Of a stretch of 64,000 nucleotides of DNA, positions 16,666 through 24,818 are shown in pieces. Each line of letters starts with the position of its first letter. Within the stretch, counting starts at the first letter, position 1. Under the pieces are notes generated by a model that was given only the letters and a program-made list of their open reading frames with translations, had not been told where the DNA came from and searched no databases. This DNA is from Gillisia limnaea DSM 15749 (GTDB taxonomy: Bacteria; Bacteroidota; Bacteroidia; Flavobacteriales; Flavobacteriaceae), in assembly GCF_000243235.1 (NCBI RefSeq), contig NZ_JH594606.1, positions 3,315,526 to 3,379,525 on the forward strand. The letters are read 5' to 3'. The translations under genes and the position numbers were made by a program.

Positions 16666-16709
16666 CAAATATAGGTATTCATAGCTGCTTTGAATGTGAC
16701 ATTTGTTAC
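16666..16709 (-). promoter_or_regulatory. Sulfur-cluster promoter unit 4 (minus strand)
   Basis: On the minus strand: palindrome GTAAC-AAAT-GTCAC (16709-16696, one mismatched half), exactly 22 bases, then the perfect -7 box TATATTTG (16673-16666). Predicted start near 16661, three bases before the ATG at 16658. It is back to back with unit 5, the two palindromes being 40 bases apart. Confidence 0.72.
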
Positions 16710-16749
16710 ATAGCGCTTAAGTTCATTTTAGAATTTCTTTTTAGGGAGC

Positions 16750-16793
16750 GTAACACTTGTTACAGATATTAAGAAGCCTTTTATAGAGTTTTG
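16750..16793 (+). promoter_or_regulatory. Sulfur-cluster promoter unit 5 (porin)
   Basis: Palindrome GTAAC-ACTT-GTTAC at 16750-16763, 22 bases, then GAGTTTTG at 16786-16793: the TTTG half is exact, the TA half is not. Predicted start near 16798, leader about 24 bases to the porin ATG at 16822. Confidence 0.65.
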
Positions 16794-16821
16794 CAAAAAA
16801 AAAGTCTTTAAAAAATATATA

Positions 16822-18195
16822 ATGAATTTAGTTAAGTGGTATTTTACAATTATATGGTTAAGTTTTAATTTCACCATTTATGCACAGGAACACGATGAAT
16901 CCGGGAATAAGGAAATTTCACAATTGAAGAATGTCTTCCGCGATGCTTCTTTTCATGGGCATTTTAGAAATTATTTTATGAATACCATAAACCGGGGTGA
17001 TCTAAAGGATTATTATACCAATGCTACAGGAGGTGCTGTGGGATTTACAACTGGAAATTACAAGGGTTTTGAAATTGGTGTAAAAGGTATTTTTACTTAC
17101 AAAACCTTCGGCAGTGACCTTGGGGTAGAAGATCCTATTACCGGAAAAAACGCAAAATGGGAATATGAGCTTTATGATGTTTTGAATAAGGGGAATTTCA
17201 AGGATCTCGATCGGTTGGAGGAGTTATTTATCCGGTACCGTTTTGGAGACTCCTATATCTCCTACGGAAAGATTGAAACAGAATACACTCCTTTGCTTAA
17301 CCATAGCGACGGCCGTATGAAGCCTTTTGCACATCGTGGAGCCTGGGCACATTTAAATTTCGACCCTTCCCACCAGGTTAACCTTGGTTGGTTAAACGGG
17401 GTTTCCCCAAGAGCTACTACTGAGTGGTTTAACTTTGAAGAAGGGATGGGACTTTTTTATAATGGTTTTCAACCCAATGGGCACTTAGCAGAATATCATG
17501 AATTTTACCCTTCCTCCGGGATTGGGATCTTTAATTACAGTTTCAAAAAAAACAATCTCCATTTAGAGATATATGATTTTTATTTGGACAAGATGATGAA
17601 TACACTTTGGACAGAAGTAGGATATAACATTAACAGCATTAACTTTGGAGTTCAATATGTGTATCAGTCCCCATTTTCCTATTCTGAAAAGCTTTCTTAT
17701 GAAAACAGGTATATACAACCCGATGAAAATGGACAGGTATTAAGCACTCAATTAAGTTGGAAACAGGCAGGCTGGAAATTGGGTTTTGCGTATTCCCATG
17801 CATTTGACACGGGAAGGTTTTTATTTCCGAAGGAATTAGGAAGGGATCATTTTTTCACATCCATTTCCAGATCACGTATGGAAGGACTTGGAAATACAGA
17901 TGTTTTTATCCTGAAGGGGGAGTATACCATCCAAAAACCGGAAGTTCATCTGGGGTTGGAAATTCAGAAACTTACAGGTCCTGAAACGGCTGTTTTTGAG
18001 TTCAATAAATATAATGTAGCGGAATCTTTTCAGTTAAATGCACATTTAACTTATAAAGTACATGGCTTCCTGGAAGGCCTAAGCTTCGATTTTCTTTGGG
18101 TTTATCGGGAAAATAAAAATAGTTTAGATGCTCAAAGCATATTTAATAAAAGTAATTTTAATCAACTTAACTTAGTTACTAATTTCGATTTTTAG
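16822..18195 (+). CDS. Outer-membrane porin, OprD-like
   Basis: A 457-residue outer-membrane beta-barrel with a signal peptide (cleavage likely after IYAQ, residue 22). Alternating strands rich in aromatic residues and a C-terminal phenylalanine (VTNFDF) fit a barrel. The pattern of the first strands (HGHFRNYFMNT, then TGNYKGFEIGVKGIFTYK) and of KIETEYTPLLNHSDGRM resembles OprD-family substrate-specific porins. The substrate is not evident. Control by the same promoter layout as thiosulfate and persulfide genes suggests entry of a sulfur anion. The MFS gene starts 16 bases after its stop, so they are probably cotranscribed. Confidence 0.72.
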   Translation: MNLVKWYFTIIWLSFNFTIYAQEHDESGNKEISQLKNVFRDASFHGHFRNYFMNTINRGDLKDYYTNATGGAVGFTTGNYKGFEIGVKGIFTYKTFGSDLGVEDPITGKNAKWEYELYDVLNKGNFKDLDRLEELFIRYRFGDSYISYGKIETEYTPLLNHSDGRMKPFAHRGAWAHLNFDPSHQVNLGWLNGVSPRATTEWFNFEEGMGLFYNGFQPNGHLAEYHEFYPSSGIGIFNYSFKKNNLHLEIYDFYLDKMMNTLWTEVGYNINSINFGVQYVYQSPFSYSEKLSYENRYIQPDENGQVLSTQLSWKQAGWKLGFAYSHAFDTGRFLFPKELGRDHFFTSISRSRMEGLGNTDVFILKGEYTIQKPEVHLGLEIQKLTGPETAVFEFNKYNVAESFQLNAHLTYKVHGFLEGLSFDFLWVYRENKNSLDAQSIFNKSNFNQLNLVTNFDF

Positions 18196-18211
18196 ATAAT
18201 TTGAAACTTCT

Positions 18212-19444
18212 ATGGATTCTGTAAAATTAGGCTTAAAGGAAAACTGGAAACAATTCAGTCTGCTAGTGCTGGTCAATGCTTTTGTTGGTGGAATGGTAGG
18301 CTTAGAGCGTAGCATTATTCCAGAATTGGCTACCAAAGAGTTTGGTGTTGAAGCTACTACTGCGATCCTTTCTTTTATTGTAGTATTTGGGGTGGTGAAG
18401 GCGATTTCCAATTATTATGCGGGTGCTTTAGCCAATAAATTTGGAAGAAAAAATCTTCTGGTCCTTGGGTGGATCTTCGCTATTCCAATTCCTTTTATAC
18501 TAATCTATGCTGAAAACTGGGACTGGATTATAGTGGCCAATGTTTTTCTGGGCATTAACCAGGGACTTGCATGGTCCAGCACGGTGGTGATGAAAATTGA
18601 TCTGGTTGGGGAAAAACAGCGTGGATTTGCGATGGGGCTTAATGAGTTCGCCGGATATCTGGCAGTAGCGGTGGTCGCATTTCTTACAGGGTGGATCGCT
18701 TCAGAATACGGCCTGAGACCTTATCCTTTTTACCTTGGAATTGGATTGATGATTCTGGGCTTATTCTTCAGTATTTTTCTGATAAAGGATACCAGGCATC
18801 ATGTGACCAAAGAAGAGGGTTTTAGCACTGTTTCAAAATTGAAGAACATCTTCTGGGAAACAACATGGAAAGATAAGAACCTGGGATCTGTAAGCCAGGC
18901 CGGACTTATAAATAACCTCAATGACGGGATGGCCTGGGGATTATTTCCAATTTTGTTGGCTGGGAAAGGTTTTAATCTGGAACAAATTGGAATCGTAACC
19001 GCATTGTACCCTGCAGTTTGGGGGATGGGACAGATTATTACCGGAAAAATGGCCGATAAATTCAGCAAAAAGGATATGCTGGTCACGGGAATGCTTTTGC
19101 AGGCTATTGTTTTGGTTGTCCTTATTTGGGCCGAAACTATGACACATTTTGTGATCCTTTCCTCCATGCTTGGCTGGGGAACAGCGATGGTTTATCCCAC
19201 ATTTCTAGCCAGTATTGCAGAAAACACCCACCCACAGGACCGGGCAAAAAGCATTGGTGTTTTTAGGCTTTGGAGGGATTTGGGGTATGCAATAGGAGCT
19301 ATTTTAACCGGGGTTATAACAGACCTTGTAAGCATTGATGCTTCTATTTTACTGGTAGGTTTACTTACTTTTATTTCTGCTGGGATAATTTTCTTCCGAA
19401 TGAAATATAAAACCGATGGAGCTGTTCGGTTTTTGAAATTATAA
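18212..19444 (+). CDS. Major facilitator superfamily transporter
   Basis: A 410-residue protein with about twelve membrane helices. The MFS signature in loop 2-3 reads ALANKFGRKNLLVLGW (about residues 69-84), with its second-half counterpart KMADKFSKKDMLVTG (about residues 279-293). The substrate is unknown. It follows the porin gene after 16 bases and precedes the yeeE pair, so import or export of a sulfur compound is an inference from context only. Confidence 0.88.
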   Translation: MDSVKLGLKENWKQFSLLVLVNAFVGGMVGLERSIIPELATKEFGVEATTAILSFIVVFGVVKAISNYYAGALANKFGRKNLLVLGWIFAIPIPFILIYAENWDWIIVANVFLGINQGLAWSSTVVMKIDLVGEKQRGFAMGLNEFAGYLAVAVVAFLTGWIASEYGLRPYPFYLGIGLMILGLFFSIFLIKDTRHHVTKEEGFSTVSKLKNIFWETTWKDKNLGSVSQAGLINNLNDGMAWGLFPILLAGKGFNLEQIGIVTALYPAVWGMGQIITGKMADKFSKKDMLVTGMLLQAIVLVVLIWAETMTHFVILSSMLGWGTAMVYPTFLASIAENTHPQDRAKSIGVFRLWRDLGYAIGAILTGVITDLVSIDASILLVGLLTFISAGIIFFRMKYKTDGAVRFLKL

Positions 19445-19532
19445 TAATCAGCTCTTTTTTAAGTGTTTCAATATGATTATTAACTCGTTTGAAACAAAAT
19501 TTACCTTTGCGAAAGCTTGAAAAAATAACAAT

Positions 19533-19576
19533 GTAACTTTTGTTACTGTAGGAATTAATATTAAATGAGTTCTTTG
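19533..19576 (+). promoter_or_regulatory. Sulfur-cluster promoter unit 6 (yeeE pair)
   Basis: Palindrome GTAAC-TTTT-GTTAC at 19533-19546, 22 bases, then GTTCTTTG at 19569-19576 with the TTTG half intact. Predicted start near 19581, leader about 18 bases to the ATG at 19599. Confidence 0.62.
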
Positions 19577-19598
19577 CATCTCAAAAAAAATAACTTTT

Positions 19599-20156
19599 AT
19601 GAATTGGATATTTGAACCCTGGCCCTGGTATGTTGCGGGGCCGTTAATTGCCTTAATAATGTTTTTACTGCTATTTGTGGATAAACAATTTGGAATGTCT
19701 TCAAATTTAAGAACCATGTGTGCCATTGGAGGCGCAGGTAAGCAAGCCGATTTTTTCGCTTTCGACTGGAAATCTCAGCGATGGAACCTGGTTGTCGTTT
19801 TAGGAGCAATAATTGGCGGATTTCTGGGTGCTCATTTATTAACTAACGACCCCTCTGTGGCGATTAACCCTGAAACTATAGCAACTTTGGAAGGCCTGGG
19901 TTTTGAAAATGCAGGAGACACCTATTTGCCTGAGCAGTTATTTGGTTTGGAAGCATTTTCCAGCATTAAATCTTTATTGATTTTGTTAGGCGGAGGATTG
20001 CTCATAGGCTTTGGTTCCAGATATGCCGGAGGCTGTACTTCCGGACACGCTATTTCTGGCCTTAGCAATTTACAATTGCCCTCACTTATAGCGGTAATTG
20101 GTTTTTTTATTGGTGGGTTGGTTATGATCCATCTTTTATTTCCTTTAATTTTTTAA
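19599..20156 (+). CDS. YeeE/YedE-family transporter, first half
   Basis: A 185-residue membrane protein of the YeeE/YedE (thiosulfate transporter TsuA-related) family. The family's conserved cysteine motif is seen as RYAGGCTSGHAISGLSN near residues 142-158. In TsuA, cysteines along the channel pass thiosulfate inward. Here the transporter is split into two short proteins; this is the GGCTSGH half. The second half starts immediately after its stop, so both are made from one message under promoter unit 6. Confidence 0.9.
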   Translation: MNWIFEPWPWYVAGPLIALIMFLLLFVDKQFGMSSNLRTMCAIGGAGKQADFFAFDWKSQRWNLVVVLGAIIGGFLGAHLLTNDPSVAINPETIATLEGLGFENAGDTYLPEQLFGLEAFSSIKSLLILLGGGLLIGFGSRYAGGCTSGHAISGLSNLQLPSLIAVIGFFIGGLVMIHLLFPLIF

Positions 20157-20157
20157 G

Positions 20158-20574
20158 ATGAGAAGAACAATAGCATATTTATTTATAGGTATATTTTTTG
20201 GGATAGTGATGTACAAGTCGGAAGCGGCTTCCTGGTTTAGAATTTATGAAATGTTTCAGTTTCAATCCTTCCATATGTATGGGATCATAGGATCTGCATT
20301 ATTCCTGGGAGTACTGGGCGTATTGCTTATCAAAAAGAATAATGTAAAATCCTTTTATGGAGAGCCTATCAAGTTTAATCCAAAGGATAAAAGTTTTAGC
20401 AGGTATATGTATGGAGGGATCATTTTTGGTCTTGGCTGGGCACTTGCCGGGTCTTGTCCCGGACCCATTTATACGCTTATTGGTGCAGGATACGTCTCTA
20501 TTTTAGTAGTTTTAGTGGGTGCCCTGGGTGGTACATTTATCTATGGCCTAATCCGGAAGAAATTACCACATTAG
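20158..20574 (+). CDS. YeeE/YedE-family transporter, second half (DUF6691-like)
   Basis: A 138-residue membrane protein with four hydrophobic segments. It contains the partner cysteine motif of the family, LGWALAGSCPGPIYTLIGAG (about residues 97-116). Together with the preceding gene it makes up the equivalent of a full-length YeeE-type thiosulfate channel. Its ATG lies one base after the stop of the first half, so translation is coupled. It is the last gene of the sulfur cluster and ends at a strong hairpin. Confidence 0.9.
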   Translation: MRRTIAYLFIGIFFGIVMYKSEAASWFRIYEMFQFQSFHMYGIIGSALFLGVLGVLLIKKNNVKSFYGEPIKFNPKDKSFSRYMYGGIIFGLGWALAGSCPGPIYTLIGAGYVSILVVLVGALGGTFIYGLIRKKLPH

Positions 20575-20608
20575 CATGAAAAGACGCCCTAAAAAGGGCC
20601 TCTCAGTT

Positions 20609-20661
20609 AAGTGCTTAAAGTAAAAAACGCCCGGATAGGGCGTTTTTTACTTTAAGCACTT
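20609..20661. terminator. Long perfect bidirectional terminator
   Basis: Two perfectly complementary 24-base arms (20609-20632 and 20638-20661) enclose a five-base GGATA loop. The inner part is ACGCCC/GGGCGT flanked by A and T runs in both directions. It serves the yeeE pair (+) and the ABC permease gene (-), whose stop codon at 20652-20654 lies inside the right arm. Confidence 0.9.
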
Positions 20662-23207
20662 TGCTTTCTCAATACCTCCAGCGGCGGACTTGTAATAACA
20701 CTTCTGCTATTGAGTAGGCCAATTATCAACACCAGCACCACAATCCCCGGGAACAAAACCAGGAAGGGTATCCAGGAAGGTATGAACGGGGAATCGAATA
20801 AGAACCAGGCCAGCATTTGGCTGCTTAAAAGCGATAGCAGGATACCAGACAAGCCACCTAAAACCCCCAGGTATAAATATTCCAAGGCAAGGATCTTCAG
20901 GATCTGATCGCTTTTGGCTCCTAAAGTTCTTAGAAGTACACTTTCTTTTATTCTTTGATATTTGCTTGTTCGCACCGCGCCTAAAAGCACGATAATCCCT
21001 GTTAGTATGCTAAAAAAGGCCATAAAATTGATTAGCCATGAAATTTTGTCAAGCAGGCCTTCTATTACTGTTAGTACCTGTCTAAGGTCAATGATGGTCA
21101 CATTTGGATATTTTTTTACCAACTCCTGTTGCAAATTAGCCGAGCTTTCCTCATTGGGAACATTGGAGGTAAGCACTCTAAACTGAGGCGCATCTTCCAG
21201 AACACCTTTAGGAAAAACGATTGAAAAATTCATCTGCATCCTGCTCCAATCCACAGTCCTGATACTTCCTATTACAGTATTTAACAATACTCCCTGGACG
21301 TTAAAAGTTACTTTATCACCAACTTTAACTTTTGCGTCATCGGCAAAATTATCACTTACCGAGATAGGAACCATTTCAACATCCTGCACTTCCGAAGTCC
21401 ATTCTCCTTCCTGAAGACTTTCAGAAGCGATGAGAGAATCTCGGTAAGTAACGCGAAACTCATGAGTCAGTATCCACCGGTTTACGTTGGAAGTTGTATC
21501 ATCCTTCATTTGATTCACCGATTTTCCTTCTATGCTTTGAACCCTCATAGTAACAATTGCAATATCATCCAAAACGGGAAGATCTTTTTCGGTAATAGTC
21601 TTGACAACAGCATCTTTTTGTTCAGACTGTATATCAAGCAGGATCATGTTTGGACTGTTTGATTGTGTTTCCAGAGTTGCCTGGGACATCAAAACATCTT
21701 TGGTGAAATAAAGTGTGCTTATTAGGAAAGTTCCTACTCCAATGGCCAATACTAACGTAAGGGTTTGGTTTTGAGGACGAAAAAGGTTCAGCAAACTCTG
21801 TCTCGCGGGAAAACCCCAGGAGTTGGGAAAATATTTTTTTATCAATTTCATAAATGCTTTCGCTATCCCTGCTAAAATTGAGAATGTGAGAATGATCCCT
21901 GCTACAAATGAGAAGGAATACCGCCAATCTTTTAATAACCAATATGAAAAGAGTAAAATAAACAGAAAAATACCTAACAAAACCAGTGTCCCTGCTTTCC
22001 CAGATTTGGATTTACTCTCATTTTGTACTCTTAACGCCTGTAAGGGGGAAATGTATAAGGTTCCCATAAGGGGATATAAGGCGAACAAAACCGACATAAA
22101 AATCCCCAGTAATAATCCCATCAGGATCACTTGTGGCGAAAAGGACATTTGAACATCTACCGGTAAGAGATCCCCTAAAAACAAAGGGAATAATTGCTGA
22201 AGAATTAAACCCAGACCTGTACCGGCAATTCCTCCTAAAAGACCCATTGCGGCAATTTGTAACAAATAGATAAGGAAGGTTTGTCTTTTGGTAGCTCCTA
22301 TGCATTTAAGAATGGCTACTGCCCGTAATTTTCCTTTGATGTAAATGTTTATAGCACTGGCAATACCAACACAACCCAGTAAAAGAGCAATAAAGGCTAC
22401 CAGATTAAGGAACTTACCAAAATTATCGTACCGGCTGCCCAACCTTTGGCTGGTGGAGGTATGGGTATCAAGATCGGCATCCTGAGTATCGAGAAGAGGA
22501 CCAAGGTTTTTATCGAGTTGTTCCATATTCATACCCTGGTTTGCCACAAAATAATAATCATAACCCACGCGGCTTCCGGTTTGTACCAGGCCTGTTTCGG
22601 AAATCAACCTGTAAGGAATAAGCACAGGGGGTGCCACAGAACTAAAAATTGCGGTACTCCCCGGAACAGACTTTAATGCCCCTGCAATAGGCAAAGTAAC
22701 TGTTCCTATCTTAATACTATCACCCGGTTGTATCCCTAATTGAAGCATTACCGTTGCATCTACCAATGCTGCATCCTGTTCCTGATAGCTTCCTGCGGCT
22801 GATGCTGGTTCTGTTTCCAGATCACCGTAGAATGGGAAACCACCTTCTATTCCTCTTACCTGGATCAGTTTAGTGAGCTCGGTTTTTGGGAAGGCAGCCA
22901 TAGAAGTAAAACTGATTTCCCTGGCATCTGCGCCACCCAGGGAATCCATTATTGCCAGTACGCGTTCGTTTGGCGGATTATTGCTGTCTATTCTAAAATC
23001 GGCACCCATTAAGGATTTTGATTGCAGGGAAATATTTTCCTTCAGATTTTCGCCAAAGGATTGTATGGAAACAACTGCAGCAATCCCCAATACAATAGAA
23101 GCCATGAACAGGATAAGTTTCCGGCTGCTCGCTTTTCCGTCCCGCCAGGCCATTTTTAACAGCCAGCCAAAATTTGCCCGGGAAGTAATGGTTTTATTTC
23201 TGTTCAT
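20652..23207 (-). CDS. ybbP: ABC transporter permease, YbbP/FtsX family
   Basis: An 851-residue permease with the long architecture of YbbP: an N-terminal helix followed by a large periplasmic domain, three helices (about residues 262-390) in FtsX-type arrangement, a central pair of helices, a second periplasmic domain, and a C-terminal FtsX domain. The MacB/FtsX-like first block (MAWRDGKASSRKLILFMASI) and the two FtsX repeats (NLVAFIALLLGCVGIASAIN and WLINFMAFFSILTGIIVLLGA) are visible. It overlaps the ATPase gene by one base. With a TesA-type esterase divergent next to it, the set matches the E. coli tesA-ybbA-ybbP arrangement. A role in extraction or transfer of a lipid or hydrophobic product is inference. 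Confidence 0.88.
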   Translation of the reverse strand: MNRNKTITSRANFGWLLKMAWRDGKASSRKLILFMASIVLGIAAVVSIQSFGENLKENISLQSKSLMGADFRIDSNNPPNERVLAIMDSLGGADAREISFTSMAAFPKTELTKLIQVRGIEGGFPFYGDLETEPASAAGSYQEQDAALVDATVMLQLGIQPGDSIKIGTVTLPIAGALKSVPGSTAIFSSVAPPVLIPYRLISETGLVQTGSRVGYDYYFVANQGMNMEQLDKNLGPLLDTQDADLDTHTSTSQRLGSRYDNFGKFLNLVAFIALLLGCVGIASAINIYIKGKLRAVAILKCIGATKRQTFLIYLLQIAAMGLLGGIAGTGLGLILQQLFPLFLGDLLPVDVQMSFSPQVILMGLLLGIFMSVLFALYPLMGTLYISPLQALRVQNESKSKSGKAGTLVLLGIFLFILLFSYWLLKDWRYSFSFVAGIILTFSILAGIAKAFMKLIKKYFPNSWGFPARQSLLNLFRPQNQTLTLVLAIGVGTFLISTLYFTKDVLMSQATLETQSNSPNMILLDIQSEQKDAVVKTITEKDLPVLDDIAIVTMRVQSIEGKSVNQMKDDTTSNVNRWILTHEFRVTYRDSLIASESLQEGEWTSEVQDVEMVPISVSDNFADDAKVKVGDKVTFNVQGVLLNTVIGSIRTVDWSRMQMNFSIVFPKGVLEDAPQFRVLTSNVPNEESSANLQQELVKKYPNVTIIDLRQVLTVIEGLLDKISWLINFMAFFSILTGIIVLLGAVRTSKYQRIKESVLLRTLGAKSDQILKILALEYLYLGVLGGLSGILLSLLSSQMLAWFLFDSPFIPSWIPFLVLFPGIVVLVLIIGLLNSRSVITSPPLEVLRKQSA

Positions 23208-23893
23208 TATAAAGTATCTATGGGGTTTTCAATAATTTTCCCACCTTTCAGCCTAAGGATGCGTTGGGTTCTTTGTGCCAGTTCTAAATCGTGAGTCACA
23301 ATCACCAGGGTAGTACCCGATTCCTTATTTAGATTAAATAGCAGGTCGATTACTTTTTCTCCGGTTTCAGCATCAAGGTTTCCCGTGGGTTCATCGGCAA
23401 AAAGAATGGAAGGAGTATTGGAAAAAGCCCGTGCTACGGCAACCCGTTGTTGTTCTCCTCCTGAGAGTTGTGATGGATAATGATGAAAACGATCTCCAAG
23501 TCCCACTTTTTCCAGAAGTTCCTTCCCAACTTTAGAAGCGTTTTTTGCGCCCTGCAACTCCAGGGGAACTGCTACATTCTCAAGGGCGGTAAGGGTTGGT
23601 AATAATTGAAAATCCTGAAATACAAAACCTATATTTTTGTTTCGCAGGATAGCGCGCTCATCTTCGGTAAGGCTGTTCAATTGTGTTCCACAAAGATCTA
23701 TCGAGCCCGAATCGGCTTGATCCAGACCGGCACAAAGTCCAAGTAAAGTGGTTTTGCCACTTCCTGAGGGTCCCACAATTGAAAAGGTTTCACCTGCTTC
23801 TATATCAAAACTTATGTCGTGTAATACTGTTATTTTTTTTGAACCACTGGAGAAGGTTTTCTCTAAGTTGCGAACGTTTAATATCTTTGTCAT
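23207..23893 (-). CDS. ybbA: ABC transporter ATP-binding protein, YbbA/LolD type
   Basis: A 228-residue ATPase with all nucleotide-binding motifs: Walker A GPSGSGKTTLL (about residues 39-49), Q-loop VFQDFQLLPTLTALENVAVP, signature LSGGEQQRVAVARA, Walker B ILFADEPTGNLD and H-loop IVTHD. This is the MacB/LolD class that works with FtsX-type permeases by mechanotransmission rather than classic transport. It is translationally coupled to the ybbP-like gene and divergent from the tesA-like gene. Confidence 0.94.
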   Translation of the reverse strand: MTKILNVRNLEKTFSSGSKKITVLHDISFDIEAGETFSIVGPSGSGKTTLLGLCAGLDQADSGSIDLCGTQLNSLTEDERAILRNKNIGFVFQDFQLLPTLTALENVAVPLELQGAKNASKVGKELLEKVGLGDRFHHYPSQLSGGEQQRVAVARAFSNTPSILFADEPTGNLDAETGEKVIDLLFNLNKESGTTLVIVTHDLELAQRTQRILRLKGGKIIENPIDTL

Positions 23894-23960
23894 CTTTCGA
23901 CTCTTAATTTATCTGAATAAAGACAAAATAAAGAAAGATTTTGATTTTAATCCCTGTACT

Positions 23961-24647
23961 ATGAGAAACTTGTTGGTATTTTGTGTTTTGTTTAGTTTTA
24001 TTTTTTTCAACTCCTGTGGTGAACCTTCAAAAAAAAAGGAGGAAAATCAGTTAGAAGAAATTTCAGAAAATGATAATCAGGAAAAAAGTGAATCCGGAGT
24101 GATCCTTTTCTTCGGTAACAGCCTTACAGCCGGAATGGGATTAGATCCAAATGAGGCATTTCCTGCAGTTATTCAGCAAAAAATAGATTCTTTAGGTCTT
24201 CCCTATGAGGTGGTAAATGCCGGATTAAGCGGGGAAACTACAGCAGCGGGAAAGAATAGGATAAGCTGGGTTTTGAGTCAGGACGTGAGCGTTTTTGTCC
24301 TGGAACTGGGAGCCAATGATGGTTTGCGTGGGGTCCCCCTGGAAGAGACCAGAAAAAACCTGCAGGAGATCATCAATACCGTACGGGAGAAAAACCCCGA
24401 TACAAAAATTATTCTCGCCGGAATGCAGATCCCTCCAAATATGGGACAGGAGTACACTTCAGAATTCAGGAATATCTTCCCGGAACTAGCTGAAAAGAAT
24501 GACGTTCATCTTATTTCCTTTTTACTGGAAGATGTTGCCGGAAATCCTGAGTTGAACCAGGGAGACGGAATTCATCCTACCGCAGAGGGGCAAAAGATCC
24601 TTGCCAAAAATGTTTGGGAAGTTTTGGGCCCGGTGATTAGTGAATAG
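23961..24647 (+). CDS. tesA: TesA-like SGNH-hydrolase lipoprotein
   Basis: The ATG at 23961 gives a 228-residue protein with a lipoprotein signal (FFNSC). Upstream in-frame codons overlap the divergent ybbA gene and are rejected. SGNH blocks are clear: FFGNSLTAGMG (block I, nucleophile Ser), NAGLSGETTAAG (block II, Gly), LELGANDGLRG (block III, Asn) and GDGIHPTAEGQ (block V, Asp and His). This is the TesA/arylesterase group of thioesterase/lysophospholipase enzymes acting in the envelope. The divergent ybbA-ybbP neighbours are conserved with enterobacteria, hinting at a shared physiological task. Confidence 0.92.
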   Translation: MRNLLVFCVLFSFIFFNSCGEPSKKKEENQLEEISENDNQEKSESGVILFFGNSLTAGMGLDPNEAFPAVIQQKIDSLGLPYEVVNAGLSGETTAAGKNRISWVLSQDVSVFVLELGANDGLRGVPLEETRKNLQEIINTVREKNPDTKIILAGMQIPPNMGQEYTSEFRNIFPELAEKNDVHLISFLLEDVAGNPELNQGDGIHPTAEGQKILAKNVWEVLGPVISE

Positions 24648-24818
24648 AGTTTCTCGCATTATTCTATTGAATTCTTGCAGGAAGACTTGCATAAAAGTTA
24701 ATCCTAAAGTATTCCAACTTTGAGTTAACCTCTACAAATATTTCTTATTTCCAGGCTGGAGAAAATCTGTAATTTGGTTTTAAAACAATATCTTGGTATT
24801 CCAAATACAAATGAACAG

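Noticed and set aside
16659-16682. Earlier ATG (16682) for the small sulfur-cluster protein
   Set aside because: It is upstream of a perfect -7 box belonging to the shared promoter layout and would not be on the transcript.
23748-23960. Upstream extension of the TesA-like protein
   Set aside because: It overlaps the ybbA coding region on the opposite strand, and the lipoprotein signal begins at ATG 23961.
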